DNA of 64,000 bases from positions 1,178,001 through 1,242,000 of the forward strand of contig NZ_CP095071.1 of the NCBI RefSeq assembly GCF_022919575.1, in the 5' to 3' direction. Below the pieces are notes generated by a model. The model was not told the DNA's origin. It saw only the letters and a program-made list of their open reading frames with translations, and did no database searches. Shown one piece after another: positions 27,715 through 36,479 of this stretch; positions within the stretch are counted from its first letter, which is position 1; every line of letters starts with the position of its first letter. The position numbers and the translations under genes are program-made. The stretch comes from Gracilibacillus salinarum. GTDB lineage: Bacteria > Bacillota > Bacilli > Bacillales > Amphibacillaceae.

Positions 27715-29349
27715 TTAATCATTCTTTTTATCAGGATCTTTTTCTTTCAACACTTCTAATGCGGATTTTTTCTTCTTTTTCTTCCATCTTTTTATATGAA
27801 TGGTTGGTGATTCATAATCATCGGATGCTGTAATATCCCGGTTTGATGCTCTCATGAAAGACCACGCCAACAAGAACATAATAAAGATTAAGGGGAAACC
27901 GCCGACTATACTCGCCGTTTGTAATGTATCCAATCCACCTAAAAACATTAAGACGAGTGGCATGATACAAAGAGTAAATGCCCAAAATAGACGATTCCAT
28001 CTGAATGGCTCATCTCCTACCTCTTTTTGAACAACAGATGCCAAAATAAAGGAAGACGAATCAAACGTTGTAGCGAGGAAGATAATCGCTAAAACCGTAA
28101 ATAAAAAAATCATCAGATTCGGTAAAGGCAATTGTCCAATCACAGCAATAATGGTTGCTGCCGGACCATTGGCATCCATATAACCAATCGCATCGAATTG
28201 ACCTGTCAGCTGTAAATGAAGACCAAAATTCCCCATGATCCCAAAAAACAACACACAGCCTAATGTACCGTATACCATTGTACCAATAATCATTTCCCTT
28301 ATCGTACGTCCTCTGGAAATACGTGCAACGAATAGCCCGACAAATGGTGCATATACAAGCCACCAGGCCCAATAAAAGACGGTCCATCCTTCCGGAAAAC
28401 CTGTCTCATTAAAACCGGCAAGATTACCAAATGGTTCAACCCAGGTTGCCATTTTAAAGAAATTATCTAATAAAATCCCCACAGCATTAAACGTCGTCTC
28501 TATGATAAAGCGTGTCGGTCCAAAAATAAGAATAAAAGCCAGAATAAATAATGCAAGCCATAAATTGACATCACTTAATAGTTTAATTCCTTTTTGCAGT
28601 CCTGAATATGCACTTATCGCAAAAATCACGGTACAAATTAACATAATTACTGCCTGCATACCAAGTGTTACCGGTATACCAGTTAAATGATGAACTCCTT
28701 CCGCGATCATCGGAGTACCTAATGCGAGAGTAGTCCCGGCACCGCCTAACAGACCAAATATAAACAGTACATCGATCAATTTACCAATCGGTCCATCTAC
28801 CCATTGTCCAAGCACCGGTCGTACTGCTTCACTCACTTTCAATACTGGTTTCTTCCGCACATAATAAAAGTAAGCAATTGGTAACGCCGGCAATGTATAG
28901 ATCGCCCATGCAATCGGTCCCCAGTGAAAAATACCATATGCTGTTGCCCATTGGATCGCTTCATTCGATTCTGCTTCAATACCGAACGGCGGTCCCTGAT
29001 AATAGTAAACCCACTCAATAACAGACCAATATAGAATACTTGAACCGATACCAGCAGCGAAGAGCATGGCTGCCCAGGAGAAAGAATTGAATTCTGGCTT
29101 TTGTCCTTCCTCTCCCAGTTTAACATGTCCATTTTTACTGAATGCCACATACATAAGAAAAGCAAATACGATCAACCCCATTGCTAAATAGAAAACACCA
29201 AAGTTCGTCGTTAAAAACGTATTTGCCATACTCACAAATTCTTTACCCGCTTCTGGGAATAGAACGAGAGGAACTGTAACTGCAATTAATAATATAAAGG
29301 CCCCAATAAATGTAGGCCAGTCGATTCGTTGATTATTCAAATACTTCAC
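27715..29349 (-). CDS. BCCT-family transporter (betaine/choline/carnitine type)
   Basis: 544 residues with 12 membrane segments. AAGIGSSILYWSVIEW, near residues 95-110, corresponds to the glycine-rich unwound helix of BCCT carriers, and FHWGPIAWAIYTLPALPIAYFYY holds the family Trp/Pro signature. The glycine motif differs from the AGMGIG of sodium-driven OpuD/BetP types, so substrate and coupling are open. A highly charged C-terminal tail (KKKKKKSALEVLKEKDPDKKND) may be the osmosensing part. Compatible-solute uptake is expected in a halotolerant host. Confidence 0.9.
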   Translation of the reverse strand: MKYLNNQRIDWPTFIGAFILLIAVTVPLVLFPEAGKEFVSMANTFLTTNFGVFYLAMGLIVFAFLMYVAFSKNGHVKLGEEGQKPEFNSFSWAAMLFAAGIGSSILYWSVIEWVYYYQGPPFGIEAESNEAIQWATAYGIFHWGPIAWAIYTLPALPIAYFYYVRKKPVLKVSEAVRPVLGQWVDGPIGKLIDVLFIFGLLGGAGTTLALGTPMIAEGVHHLTGIPVTLGMQAVIMLICTVIFAISAYSGLQKGIKLLSDVNLWLALFILAFILIFGPTRFIIETTFNAVGILLDNFFKMATWVEPFGNLAGFNETGFPEGWTVFYWAWWLVYAPFVGLFVARISRGRTIREMIIGTMVYGTLGCVLFFGIMGNFGLHLQLTGQFDAIGYMDANGPAATIIAVIGQLPLPNLMIFLFTVLAIIFLATTFDSSSFILASVVQKEVGDEPFRWNRLFWAFTLCIMPLVLMFLGGLDTLQTASIVGGFPLIFIMFLLAWSFMRASNRDITASDDYESPTIHIKRWKKKKKKSALEVLKEKDPDKKND

Positions 29350-29398
29350 CTTCCATTCCTAAATAATATTAACTTACCCATAAAAAAAGAAACCAAAC

Positions 29399-29427
29399 AA
29401 AAAAGGACAATATTTATTGTCCTTTCA
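29399..29427 (-). terminator. Terminator after the 54-residue membrane protein gene
   Basis: AAAGGACAATA and TATTGTCCTTTTTTG form a stem with T-run on the minus strand, just past the small gene's stop. Confidence 0.8.
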
Positions 29428-29589
29428 ATTACGCTTATGATTTTTTCTAATATTTATGTTATACCAGATAAGTGCAATCGCGATGATGAAAATAACGATA
29501 CCGGGAACATATATAATACCAGTTAAATCTAAAATCATCAAGATGACTAGAGCGACGAGCAGTGGTATACGAATTTTATTGGAACCCAT
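29425..29589 (-). CDS. Small membrane protein, 54 residues
   Basis: Starts MGSNKIRIPLLVALVILMIL with a good GGAGAGGAG site 6-7 nt before the ATG. It has two hydrophobic helices (about 9-25 and 29-43) and a basic tail ending RKNHKRN. It has its own terminator, so it is a separate small transcript upstream of the BCCT gene. A degenerate cre-like sequence (TTGAAACCGCTTAAC) lies just upstream. I do not recognise the family. Confidence 0.7.
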   Translation of the reverse strand: MGSNKIRIPLLVALVILMILDLTGIIYVPGIVIFIIAIALIWYNINIRKNHKRN

Positions 29590-29674
29590 TTTATTCTCCT
29601 CTCCTGTTAAGCGGTTTCAACATGAACTTTATTTTATCATATTAGCTATATACTGAACATATGCATGGCTGTAT

Positions 29675-30685
29675 TTATAAATAAGGCATGACTTTCTTTG
29701 TCAATAAATCGATGGTTACTTTCACTGATTCTAACGGTTGTCCACCAAAGTCGACTTGCGCTAAGAATCGGTCATGACCGAATAACTGATATTGATATTG
29801 TATCTTTGCGATTATTTGTTCCGGAGTCCCAACCATTAAGGTGGATTCTGCACTGGTAATAAAGTCCAGATCAGATCGAGCAACTCCCATTGCTCCCCCA
29901 ATTCCCTGCTTTGTCAAGTGCTCCCAATATTTCGCATAATAGCTATAAAAGTCTTTTTGTAACTCCTCAACAGTTTCGCGAACCATCGTATGCCCCGCAA
30001 TAGCAACTCGAGGTGCCTGCTCGCCGTTGTATACTTCACGATAGCGGGCAACAAGCGGCTGATACTTCTTAGCAATGCCACCTATCATTACAACTGTTAA
30101 ACCACAGCCATTTTTACCTGCACGTTCCGCACTTTCAATCGTTCCTCCAACACCAATCGATACTGGCAAAGCTTGCTGTACGGGTCGTGGTGCTATTTCT
30201 GCCTGATCTAATTTCGAACGGTAAGTCCCTTCCCAAGTAACTCGTTCCTGTTGATTAAGTTGCAAGAAGAGCTCTAAATGCTCGCTAAACAGTTCATCAT
30301 AATTCTTCTCATCATAACCAAACAGAGGAAATGCCTCTACAAACGCACCTCTTCCTGCAGTAAATTCTACTCGTCCACCTGATAAGAGGTCTAACGTGGC
30401 AAAGTCTTCAAATAAGCGGACAGGGTCAGCTGTATTTAATAAGGAAGTTAATGCCGTTAATCGTATTGATTTCGTTCTTTGGGATATAGCAGATAACAGC
30501 ATTTGCGGAGAAGATATTGCGTAATCGAGCCGATGATGTTCACCGACACCAAATACGTCCACACCAGCCTGATCAGCATATTGTGCCATTTCGATCAGAG
30601 CGTTGATGCGGTCATGTGCTGAACGGACCTGATTTGTTTTCGGATCAGACAATATTTCTCCTAAACTATACACACCTAATTCCAT
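29675..30685 (-). CDS. LLM-class flavin-dependent monooxygenase (luciferase-like)
   Basis: 336 residues from the ATG of MELGVYSLGEI; the frame is open eight codons earlier, but those would overlap the rluA stop and lack spacing for a ribosome site. It has the bacterial luciferase-like TIM barrel: VFGVGEHHRLDYAISSP near the N-terminus, FAGRGAF-type VEFTAGRGAFVEAF, and the SIGVGGT motif. FMNH2-dependent oxidation is expected; the substrate is unknown. The gene follows rluA with about 20 nt between, so it is probably co-transcribed. Confidence 0.88.
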   Translation of the reverse strand: MELGVYSLGEILSDPKTNQVRSAHDRINALIEMAQYADQAGVDVFGVGEHHRLDYAISSPQMLLSAISQRTKSIRLTALTSLLNTADPVRLFEDFATLDLLSGGRVEFTAGRGAFVEAFPLFGYDEKNYDELFSEHLELFLQLNQQERVTWEGTYRSKLDQAEIAPRPVQQALPVSIGVGGTIESAERAGKNGCGLTVVMIGGIAKKYQPLVARYREVYNGEQAPRVAIAGHTMVRETVEELQKDFYSYYAKYWEHLTKQGIGGAMGVARSDLDFITSAESTLMVGTPEQIIAKIQYQYQLFGHDRFLAQVDFGGQPLESVKVTIDLLTKKVMPYL

Positions 30686-30705
30686 TTCTCTCATCCTCTC
30701 TATCA

Positions 30706-31392
30706 TCATGCATACAAAATATCATTCCATTTGGACCAAGGAAATGTATCCGGCGGAAATGATTTTTTACTGATTTCTTCTTGGCGAACAGGATGAAAAA
30801 AACGTAATCGATGCGACCATAGTGAAATCTGCTGTCCAGGCTTATTTTGTTTCGCTCCATACTTCTGGTCTCCGTAAAGCGGCATATTACGGGAAGCAAA
30901 CTGAACACGGATTTGATGTGGTCTTCCTGTGTAGAGATGAATTTTCACTAAGCTTAATCCACTTTCACTTGCTAAAAGCTCATAACCAAGCTCTGCTTTT
31001 TTTGCCTGCTTCGATTGTGATGATGTCACCGATACTTTGTTTTGTTTTTTATCCTTCACAAGATAATCAACAAAATGACCAGTTGCCTGATCTGGAACTC
31101 CTCTGACAACTGCCAGATATGTTTTGTCTATTTCATTTTTACGAATGGTATTGGATAGCCTCGAAGCTGCTTTTGATGTTTTGGCGAATACCATCGCACC
31201 ACCAACAGGCCGGTCTAGGCGGTGGACCAGTCCTAAATAGACATTTCCTGGTTTCTGATAGCGGTATTTTATATCTTCTTTCAATATATTTAATAAGTCA
31301 TGATCATTACTTTGATCTTGTTGCACCGGCAAGTTAACAGGTTTTTCAACCATTAACAAATGATTGTCTTCATATAAAATTTCGATACTCAT
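30706..31392 (-). CDS. RluA-family pseudouridine synthase
   Basis: 228 residues. The catalytic Asp lies in GLVHRLDRPVGGAMVFAKT (HRLDR, about residues 57-61), with KTYLAVVRG and GRPHQIRVQFA following as in the RluA fold. There is no S4 domain, so it is the short form that modifies an rRNA or tRNA uridine; the target cannot be read. Pairing with the monooxygenase gene seems incidental. Confidence 0.92.
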   Translation of the reverse strand: MSIEILYEDNHLLMVEKPVNLPVQQDQSNDHDLLNILKEDIKYRYQKPGNVYLGLVHRLDRPVGGAMVFAKTSKAASRLSNTIRKNEIDKTYLAVVRGVPDQATGHFVDYLVKDKKQNKVSVTSSQSKQAKKAELGYELLASESGLSLVKIHLYTGRPHQIRVQFASRNMPLYGDQKYGAKQNKPGQQISLWSHRLRFFHPVRQEEISKKSFPPDTFPWSKWNDILYA

Positions 31393-31560
31393 AGTAACCT
31401 CATTCCTTCAATTATTCCTCTCCTGCTTTATAGTTTAACATTATCCTGTTCCCGGCATCAACGCATTCCTATTTGGTAATTTGATACTGTCGAAAAGAAA
31501 TACCTGGTTTAATCCTGGATGATTTTTCTTTGCTAAGTCGAGCTTCTTCATTGCTAAATT

Positions 31561-31610
31561 AAAAAGAGGACGGATTGTTTGTTGCGGTGGCAACGAGAAT
31601 CCGTCCTTCA
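31561..31610 (-). terminator. Terminator of the CuA-lipoprotein gene
   Basis: AGGACGGATT and AATCCGTCCT pair around a 27-nt loop, then CTTTTTAATT on the minus strand. Confidence 0.8.
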
Positions 31611-31618
31611 CTAAATGC

Positions 31619-31993
31619 TTATTGTACTACAAGCGTAGCGGTCATTTCACTGTGCCCCGTGCCACATGGCACTGAACATCTAATGGTGTATTCACCCGGT
31701 TCTAACGTCGTAGTAGCTGAGCCTTCCCCTTCAATGGACACATCGCTATTTTCGATCACGATACCATGAAAGCCTTCTTTACTTGTTAAGTTAACCGTCA
31801 CTTCTCCTGCTGGAACTGTATATTCTTCCTGATCAAATTCCCAGTTTGTCGCAACTAAATCCACGCTTTCACCATTTCCCGTTGTTGCAGAATTCTGGTT
31901 ATCTTCACTGGCATTGTCTTCTTCACCAGAACCACAAGCTGCTAAAACCATAACTAGTGTAAGAGTTAGGCATAATAGGACTAATTTTTTCAT
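31619..31993 (-). CDS. Lipoprotein with CuA (cytochrome oxidase subunit II-like) cupredoxin domain
   Basis: 124 residues. A lipobox LAAC anchors the protein outside the membrane after a 19-residue signal; an acidic Glu/Asn/Ser linker follows. The cupredoxin domain keeps every CuA ligand: His in EGFHGI (about residue 76), then Cys, Cys, His and Met in CSVPCGTGHSEM (about 106-117). It is a single domain without the two membrane helices of subunit II and without other oxidase genes nearby. Copper delivery or extracellular electron transfer are possible roles. AAAGGAG precedes; a TTG just upstream of the ATG is an alternative start. Confidence 0.88.
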   Translation of the reverse strand: MKKLVLLCLTLTLVMVLAACGSGEEDNASEDNQNSATTGNGESVDLVATNWEFDQEEYTVPAGEVTVNLTSKEGFHGIVIENSDVSIEGEGSATTTLEPGEYTIRCSVPCGTGHSEMTATLVVQ

Positions 31994-32155
31994 CAATAAA
32001 TGCTCCTTTCAAGTCTGTTCGTATTTGTTATGTAACATTACCCATTTATATCCAGAACAGGACCTTTTTAATCTAGTAATAGATACATTTCCATTATACT
32101 GAATCTAATTGCCAATACTACCGATGTTTAACATCCTTCACAAAAATTTCATAAA

Positions 32156-32728
32156 CTAATCTGAAAATAGCCAGTATTGATAGAATGCAGGAAACTCACG
32201 TATTATCGAATAGATGTCTCTCCATTCAACATATTCAGCATGTGCCCCTGCAGTAGCTTGAAATCCTGCTTGCTTCATTGCTAGCTTAGCTCTGGTAACA
32301 TGAAAATATTGTGTAATGACCGTTATTCTATGAACCGACAACTGATTAGCCTTAGCGATACGAAAACTATTTTCAGCTGTCATTCTCGTATTATAACCAT
32401 TACTGTCAACGATAATATCTGCAGAATTTACACCTTTTCGAATCAAGTATTGCTCCATCACTTTTGCTTCGTCAAAGTCTTCTTTTCCTATTCCGCCGCT
32501 TACTAGTACTTTTTCTACCTTTTTCGATTCATAATATTGAAGCGCTTTATCTAATCTTGCCTTTAAGCGTTTCGACAGACTGCCATCTTGATTTACTTTA
32601 TTGCCAAAAACCACACCAAGCTCTGTTTGTTTCTTCTCATCTGTCCATCCATCTATCACAATGAACGAAGTGTGAACAAGGAAAAATAGGAAGAATGCCG
32701 CGAATACGATCAACAACCATTTTTTCAT
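32156..32728 (-). CDS. DUF218/YdcF-SanA-like membrane-anchored protein
   Basis: 190 residues. One N-terminal helix (WLLIVFAAFFLFFLVHTSFIV) anchors a DUF218 domain, with VVFGNKVNQDGSLSKRLKARLDKAL, VSGGIGKEDFDEAKVMEQYL and STNTRM-like SNGYNTRMTAENS. YdcF/SanA-type proteins act in envelope integrity; the biochemical reaction is not established. TTG-ATG starts overlap; I take the ATG. It is transcribed away from the nuclease gene. Confidence 0.85.
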   Translation of the reverse strand: MKKWLLIVFAAFFLFFLVHTSFIVIDGWTDEKKQTELGVVFGNKVNQDGSLSKRLKARLDKALQYYESKKVEKVLVSGGIGKEDFDEAKVMEQYLIRKGVNSADIIVDSNGYNTRMTAENSFRIAKANQLSVHRITVITQYFHVTRAKLAMKQAGFQATAGAHAEYVEWRDIYSIIREFPAFYQYWLFSD

Positions 32729-32816
32729 CAAAGTCCCTCACTTTATCTTTTCAATTGTTATCTACTATAGTAAACTATTTTTCAATGCATATAAAGTTAT
32801 AGAGGAAGGTGTAAGC

Positions 32817-33485
32817 ATGCTTCAACGAACAGTGTTCATACTATTATTTCTTATCAGTATTTTTCTTACCAGTTGCGGCCTTCCTGCAATGGATTACAGC
32901 AGTGATACCGTATATGATGCTGAGGCGAAGGTTATTCACGTAGTGGACGGGGATACGATAAAAATTGAAATAAACGGTGAAGAAGAGAATATTCGATTAC
33001 TTTTAGTGGACACTCCTGAAACCAAACACCCTGATTTACCGAAGCAGCCATTCGGACAAGAAGCTTCAGACTTTGCTGAGAAAATATTATCAGGAGAAAC
33101 TGTTCAAGTTGAATTCGACGGGCCTAAACGAGATAAATATGATCGTCTGCTCGGTTATATTTGGATAGATGGAGAAAACTTCAATCAACTATTGTTAAAA
33201 AACGGTCTTGCCAGATACGCGTATGTGTATGATCCACCCTATACCCATCAAACAGAAATGGAACAGGCAGAGCAAGAAGCTCAAGCTGATCAACTAGGCA
33301 TTTGGAGTATAGATGGTTATGTCAAGGAGGATGGTTTTCGTCACGAAGAAGAATCAGATCCCAGTGCAAATATATACGAAAGTTGCTCAGAGGCAAAATC
33401 AGCAGGAGTAACTCCTTTATACGAAGGAGATAAAGGATATGGAAAACATTTGGATCGAGATCTTGATGGTGTCGCATGTGAATGA
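32817..33485 (+). CDS. Secreted thermonuclease-family lipoprotein with Excalibur domain
   Basis: 222 residues. The signal ends in the lipobox LTSC (Cys about 20). The staphylococcal-nuclease domain spans residues 38-170 with VVDGDTIKIE, IRLLLVDTPE (metal Asp and catalytic Arg) and RDKYDRLLGYIW. An Excalibur calcium-binding motif, DRDLDGVACE, closes the protein. It degrades extracellular nucleic acid at the cell surface, like B. subtilis YncB. GAGGAAGG precedes the ATG. Confidence 0.93.
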   Translation: MLQRTVFILLFLISIFLTSCGLPAMDYSSDTVYDAEAKVIHVVDGDTIKIEINGEEENIRLLLVDTPETKHPDLPKQPFGQEASDFAEKILSGETVQVEFDGPKRDKYDRLLGYIWIDGENFNQLLLKNGLARYAYVYDPPYTHQTEMEQAEQEAQADQLGIWSIDGYVKEDGFRHEEESDPSANIYESCSEAKSAGVTPLYEGDKGYGKHLDRDLDGVACE

Positions 33486-33730
33486 TTTCAGACTTTGCTG
33501 AAAAAGATACCCATTTTAGTAATTTGTAGAGGAGCCAGTTTTGCTGTTTTGGTGAATAAGTTAGTAAGTTTAGAGGAGAAGTGCTTCGAAGACCTCCCAC
33601 CGCAAAAGGTCTGCCTTATTCACGGTTGGGCAGTCGGATATTGTATCTTTCGCTTGAAGTTGCTGCTTGTTCAGGTGTTCGGCGTATTGTCACTGTCATT
33701 TCCTTTTGAATCCAGTAACATTTCATCCAT

Positions 33731-33770
33731 TAAAAAAGCAGCAATCATCAATGTAAGATGATTGCTGTCA
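33731..33770 (-). terminator. Terminator of the thiamine-precursor operon
   Basis: GACAGCAATCATC and GATGATTGCTG pair, followed by CTTTTTTAA on the minus strand. The 33486-33783 gap otherwise has only an unlikely open frame without ribosome site. Confidence 0.85.
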
Positions 33771-33783
33771 ATAGATACCCAAC

Positions 33784-34542
33784 TTATTTAAGACAATAAA
33801 ATGTCCGTGTATTTCTTTCTATCGTTTCTTCCACTTCGTCTAAGGGAAGTTGTTTAATTGCAGCAATGATATCAAGAGAGTTTTTCATCATTTCAGGATG
33901 TGTCATGTGACCCGCAAATGGACCTTCAAATGGCCAAGGTCCATCTGTTTCAATCATCATTAATTGCAAAGGATAATATTGAATAATTTGCTGTATTTCT
34001 TCTTCATAGAGACAGTCAGGCGTAATTGAAATATAATATCCGTTATCTATCATTCTGTTCATGGTGGCAGCTGAACCTTTAAACCAATGAAAATGTGCGC
34101 TTTCCATATGATGTTTTTCTAAGAGATCACAAACGATGTCAGCATCTTCATAAACAGCGTGTAATACGATAGGAAGATGGAGTTCTTTGGCAATGATAAT
34201 AAAACGTTCCAAAATCGAGAGGTACGAGTCGATCGGAAGAGCTGGGTTCTCTTTCTTACTGTAATAAGGCAGACCAACCTCTCCAATTGCGACAATCTGA
34301 TCAGCACGTTCTCTAATTAATTGAAAGATCATTTGTAATTCCTTTTTATGCGGAAGAGGCTGTTCGGGATGCCATCCAAAGGCTGGAAAGACCAGCCTAT
34401 TCTGATCAGCTAATTCTGCCACTCTTCTACAACTTTCCAAGTCACTTGATACCGCAATTAATCCTTGAATAGAGTTGCTCATCAGTATTTGTTTCTGTTC
34501 TTCTTCCTTATACCAATCCAGATGAATATGGCTATCAATCAT
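33784..34542 (-). CDS. TatD-family metal-dependent hydrolase in the thi operon
   Basis: 252 residues with the TatD amidohydrolase-like barrel. Metal and catalytic motifs are HIHLD (4-8), GWHPE (57-61), IGEVGL (Glu about 91), VLHA (His about 125), HFHWF (about 150) and ETDGPW (Asp about 202). Family members are 3'-5' DNases or other phosphoesterases. It overlaps the ATPase gene by 8 nt in an operon led by a TPP riboswitch, so it may process a thiamine-related metabolite; that is inference. Confidence 0.88.
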   Translation of the reverse strand: MIDSHIHLDWYKEEEQKQILMSNSIQGLIAVSSDLESCRRVAELADQNRLVFPAFGWHPEQPLPHKKELQMIFQLIRERADQIVAIGEVGLPYYSKKENPALPIDSYLSILERFIIIAKELHLPIVLHAVYEDADIVCDLLEKHHMESAHFHWFKGSAATMNRMIDNGYYISITPDCLYEEEIQQIIQYYPLQLMMIETDGPWPFEGPFAGHMTHPEMMKNSLDIIAAIKQLPLDEVEETIERNTRTFYCLK

Positions 34543-35278
34543 CTAATTCACCACGCAATGTTTGATAAATATCCTTTTTCAATTGCAAAAATCCTGTTGT
34601 TAACATCACTTCTTCTTTTCTGGGACGTGCAAAATCAACAGTGAATTCCGCTTTCACTTGGGCAGGTTTTGCACCTAAAACCAGAATTCGATCAGATAGA
34701 AAAATCGCCTCTTCAATATTATGTGTAACAAATAATACTGATGGACGCTCCTCTTCCCAAATCGATAATAACCATTTTTGCATGTCCAATCTCGTAAATT
34801 CATCCAGTGCGGAAAAAGGCTCGTCCAAACAGAGGAATGACTGCGGACTTAACATACTCCGCACAAAAGCCACTCGTTGCCGCATACCACCTGATAACTC
34901 ATGTGGATATGCTTCACTATATGCGTGTAATCCAGCACGTTGAAGCATTTCCTGCGCTCTTTGTTTATCTGGTTTCTGATGCAATTCTGCCCCCAACATA
35001 ACATTTTCTAAAACCGTTCGCCATGGGAATAAGGATGATGTCTGCGGCATATAACTAATCGAACCTTTTTGACCGTTTATTTCCTGATCATCTAAACGGA
35101 TGCTTCCTTGATCAGGTAAATACAGCCCGCCAATCAAATGAAAAATGGTACTTTTTCCGCTCCCGGAAGGTCCTAACAGCGACACAAACTCACCATTTCC
35201 AACTTTCAGATTGACATCAGTAAGCACTGGTTGTGACTGAAACTTCTTACTTATGTTGACTAATTCTAACGTAGTCAT
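34535..35278 (-). CDS. thiZ: ABC transporter ATPase, ThiZ type
   Basis: 247 residues with Walker A GPSGSGKST (36-44), Q-loop MPQTSSLFPWR, signature LSGGMRQRVAF, Walker B FLCLDEP and the switch His in FVTHN. It powers import with the ThiX permease, whose gene overlaps it by 4 nt (ATGA). The position in a TPP-riboswitch operon supports uptake of a pyrimidine (HMP or formylaminopyrimidine) precursor. Confidence 0.92.
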   Translation of the reverse strand: MTTLELVNISKKFQSQPVLTDVNLKVGNGEFVSLLGPSGSGKSTIFHLIGGLYLPDQGSIRLDDQEINGQKGSISYMPQTSSLFPWRTVLENVMLGAELHQKPDKQRAQEMLQRAGLHAYSEAYPHELSGGMRQRVAFVRSMLSPQSFLCLDEPFSALDEFTRLDMQKWLLSIWEEERPSVLFVTHNIEEAIFLSDRILVLGAKPAQVKAEFTVDFARPRKEEVMLTTGFLQLKKDIYQTLRGELDD

Positions 35279-36033
35279 GATGACTCCCCCTTAGATGGAC
35301 GCCATTTTAAAATTATTTTTTCTAAGCCAATAATAATCGAAAAGAAAATAAAACATAATAACATGATGATAAATATAGCTACAAAAACTCGATCTGTTCT
35401 AAACGAAGAAGATGCCAATGTCATATATACACCAATTCCCTTATTGGCACCAAGCCACTCAGAAATCACTGCTCCCATCACACTATAAGTAGCGGATATT
35501 TTTAAACCAGAAAAAATCTGCGGAACAGCGTGTGGTAATTCTAATTTGGTAAACACTTGTTTTTTGGTCGCACCAGCCATTTTCATATAATGGATCAATT
35601 CAGCATCCGTTTGGTTAAATCCATCCAATGTGGAAACAGCAATGGGAAAAAAGCAAACTAATGTAATAATCAACAATTTTGGTGTAATGCCAAAACCAAA
35701 CCAAATTACAAGAAGTGGAGCAAGAACAATGATTGGTATATTTTGTGACAAGATCAACAATGGATATACCGCTTCTCTTACCCTTGGCAATACATGAAGC
35801 AGCATTGCTATTATCAGACCACATAAGGTACCTATAATAAATCCACCAGTTGTGAGACTTACCGTTGCCCAAACATGCTGTTGAAAATTCGCCCATCCTT
35901 GGATAGCTTCTGTAATTATTTCTGTTGGTGCAGGCAGAATCCAGCTAGGTATTTGTAATAACCTGCTGGAACCTTCCCAAATCAGTAGAATACTAATAAT
36001 CATAATTACTGGTAATGATACCTTTCTCCACAT
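35275..36033 (-). CDS. thiX: ABC transporter permease, ThiX type
   Basis: 252 residues, six membrane segments. The ATPase-contact loop is AELIHYMKMAGATKKQVFTKLELPHAVPQI (about 160-190), typical of the SsuC/TauC/ThiX group. It lies between the thiamine-binding-protein gene and thiZ. The 141-nt gap before it, filled by 21-bp repeats, is odd inside an operon. Confidence 0.92.
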   Translation of the reverse strand: MWRKVSLPVIMIISILLIWEGSSRLLQIPSWILPAPTEIITEAIQGWANFQQHVWATVSLTTGGFIIGTLCGLIIAMLLHVLPRVREAVYPLLILSQNIPIIVLAPLLVIWFGFGITPKLLIITLVCFFPIAVSTLDGFNQTDAELIHYMKMAGATKKQVFTKLELPHAVPQIFSGLKISATYSVMGAVISEWLGANKGIGVYMTLASSSFRTDRVFVAIFIIMLLCFIFFSIIIGLEKIILKWRPSKGESS

Positions 36034-36047
36034 AAAACCTACCTCAA

Positions 36048-36175
36048 TTTTTTATGGCCACTTTCAAGTGTTTTATGGCCACTTTTTGTACTTTTATGGT
36101 CACTTTTGCTTATTTTATGGCCACTTATAAGACTTTTATGGCCACTTCCGTCCATTTTATGGCCACTTTCAACTT
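36048..36175. repeat. Six-unit 21-bp phased tandem repeat
   Basis: Units of TTTTATGGCCACTT plus seven variable bases start their ATGG at 36054, 36075, 36096, 36117, 36138 and 36159, an exact 21-bp period, or two helical turns. The fourth position of the core varies once (GGTCA). The array fills the gap between two genes of the thi operon. Read on the plus strand it gives MATF-like heptads, but with no ribosome site. Confidence 0.95.
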
Positions 36176-36468
36176 TATCGATATTTTTTCGTTAATTCTG
36201 TCATGGATGCCTTACGATCCTGTCGCGAATAAATTTTGACTTGCGAGATTACGCTGGGACAATTTAACTGATGCATGCGCTGATTCATTTTTTCAATGAC
36301 AGCAAACAATTCAGATAACTCCCCTTCCATCGTTGTTTCTAATGGTCCAACATGGTAATTAACTCCCGATTGATCGATTACAGCAATTGCTTCGTCTACA
36401 TAGGGAATAGAGTCTTCTCCATTCAGGGTTTTCGGTATCATTTGAACACTTACTAATGCTTCTGCCAT
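36175..36468 (-). CDS. Thiamine-binding protein family (PF01910, formerly DUF77)
   Basis: 97 residues. ALVSVQMIPKT at the N-terminus and VGPLETTMEGELSELFAVIEKMNQ in the middle are typical of the MTH1187/YkoF-like thiamine-binding family, a small ferredoxin-like fold. It may bind the pyrimidine or thiamine ligand in the cytoplasm. It starts 11 nt after the binding-lipoprotein gene and has its own GGAGG site. Confidence 0.9.
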   Translation of the reverse strand: MAEALVSVQMIPKTLNGEDSIPYVDEAIAVIDQSGVNYHVGPLETTMEGELSELFAVIEKMNQRMHQLNCPSVISQVKIYSRQDRKASMTELTKKYR

Positions 36469-36479
36469 ATTTAATCCTC

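Noticed and set aside
33495..33761. 88-codon frame after the nuclease gene
   Set aside because: No ribosome site, no recognisable family, and it crosses the thi operon terminator.
36054..36239. 61-codon frame with MATFxxF heptads
   Set aside because: It is a by-product of the 21-bp repeat, which is a multiple of three; no ribosome site, opposite to the operon.
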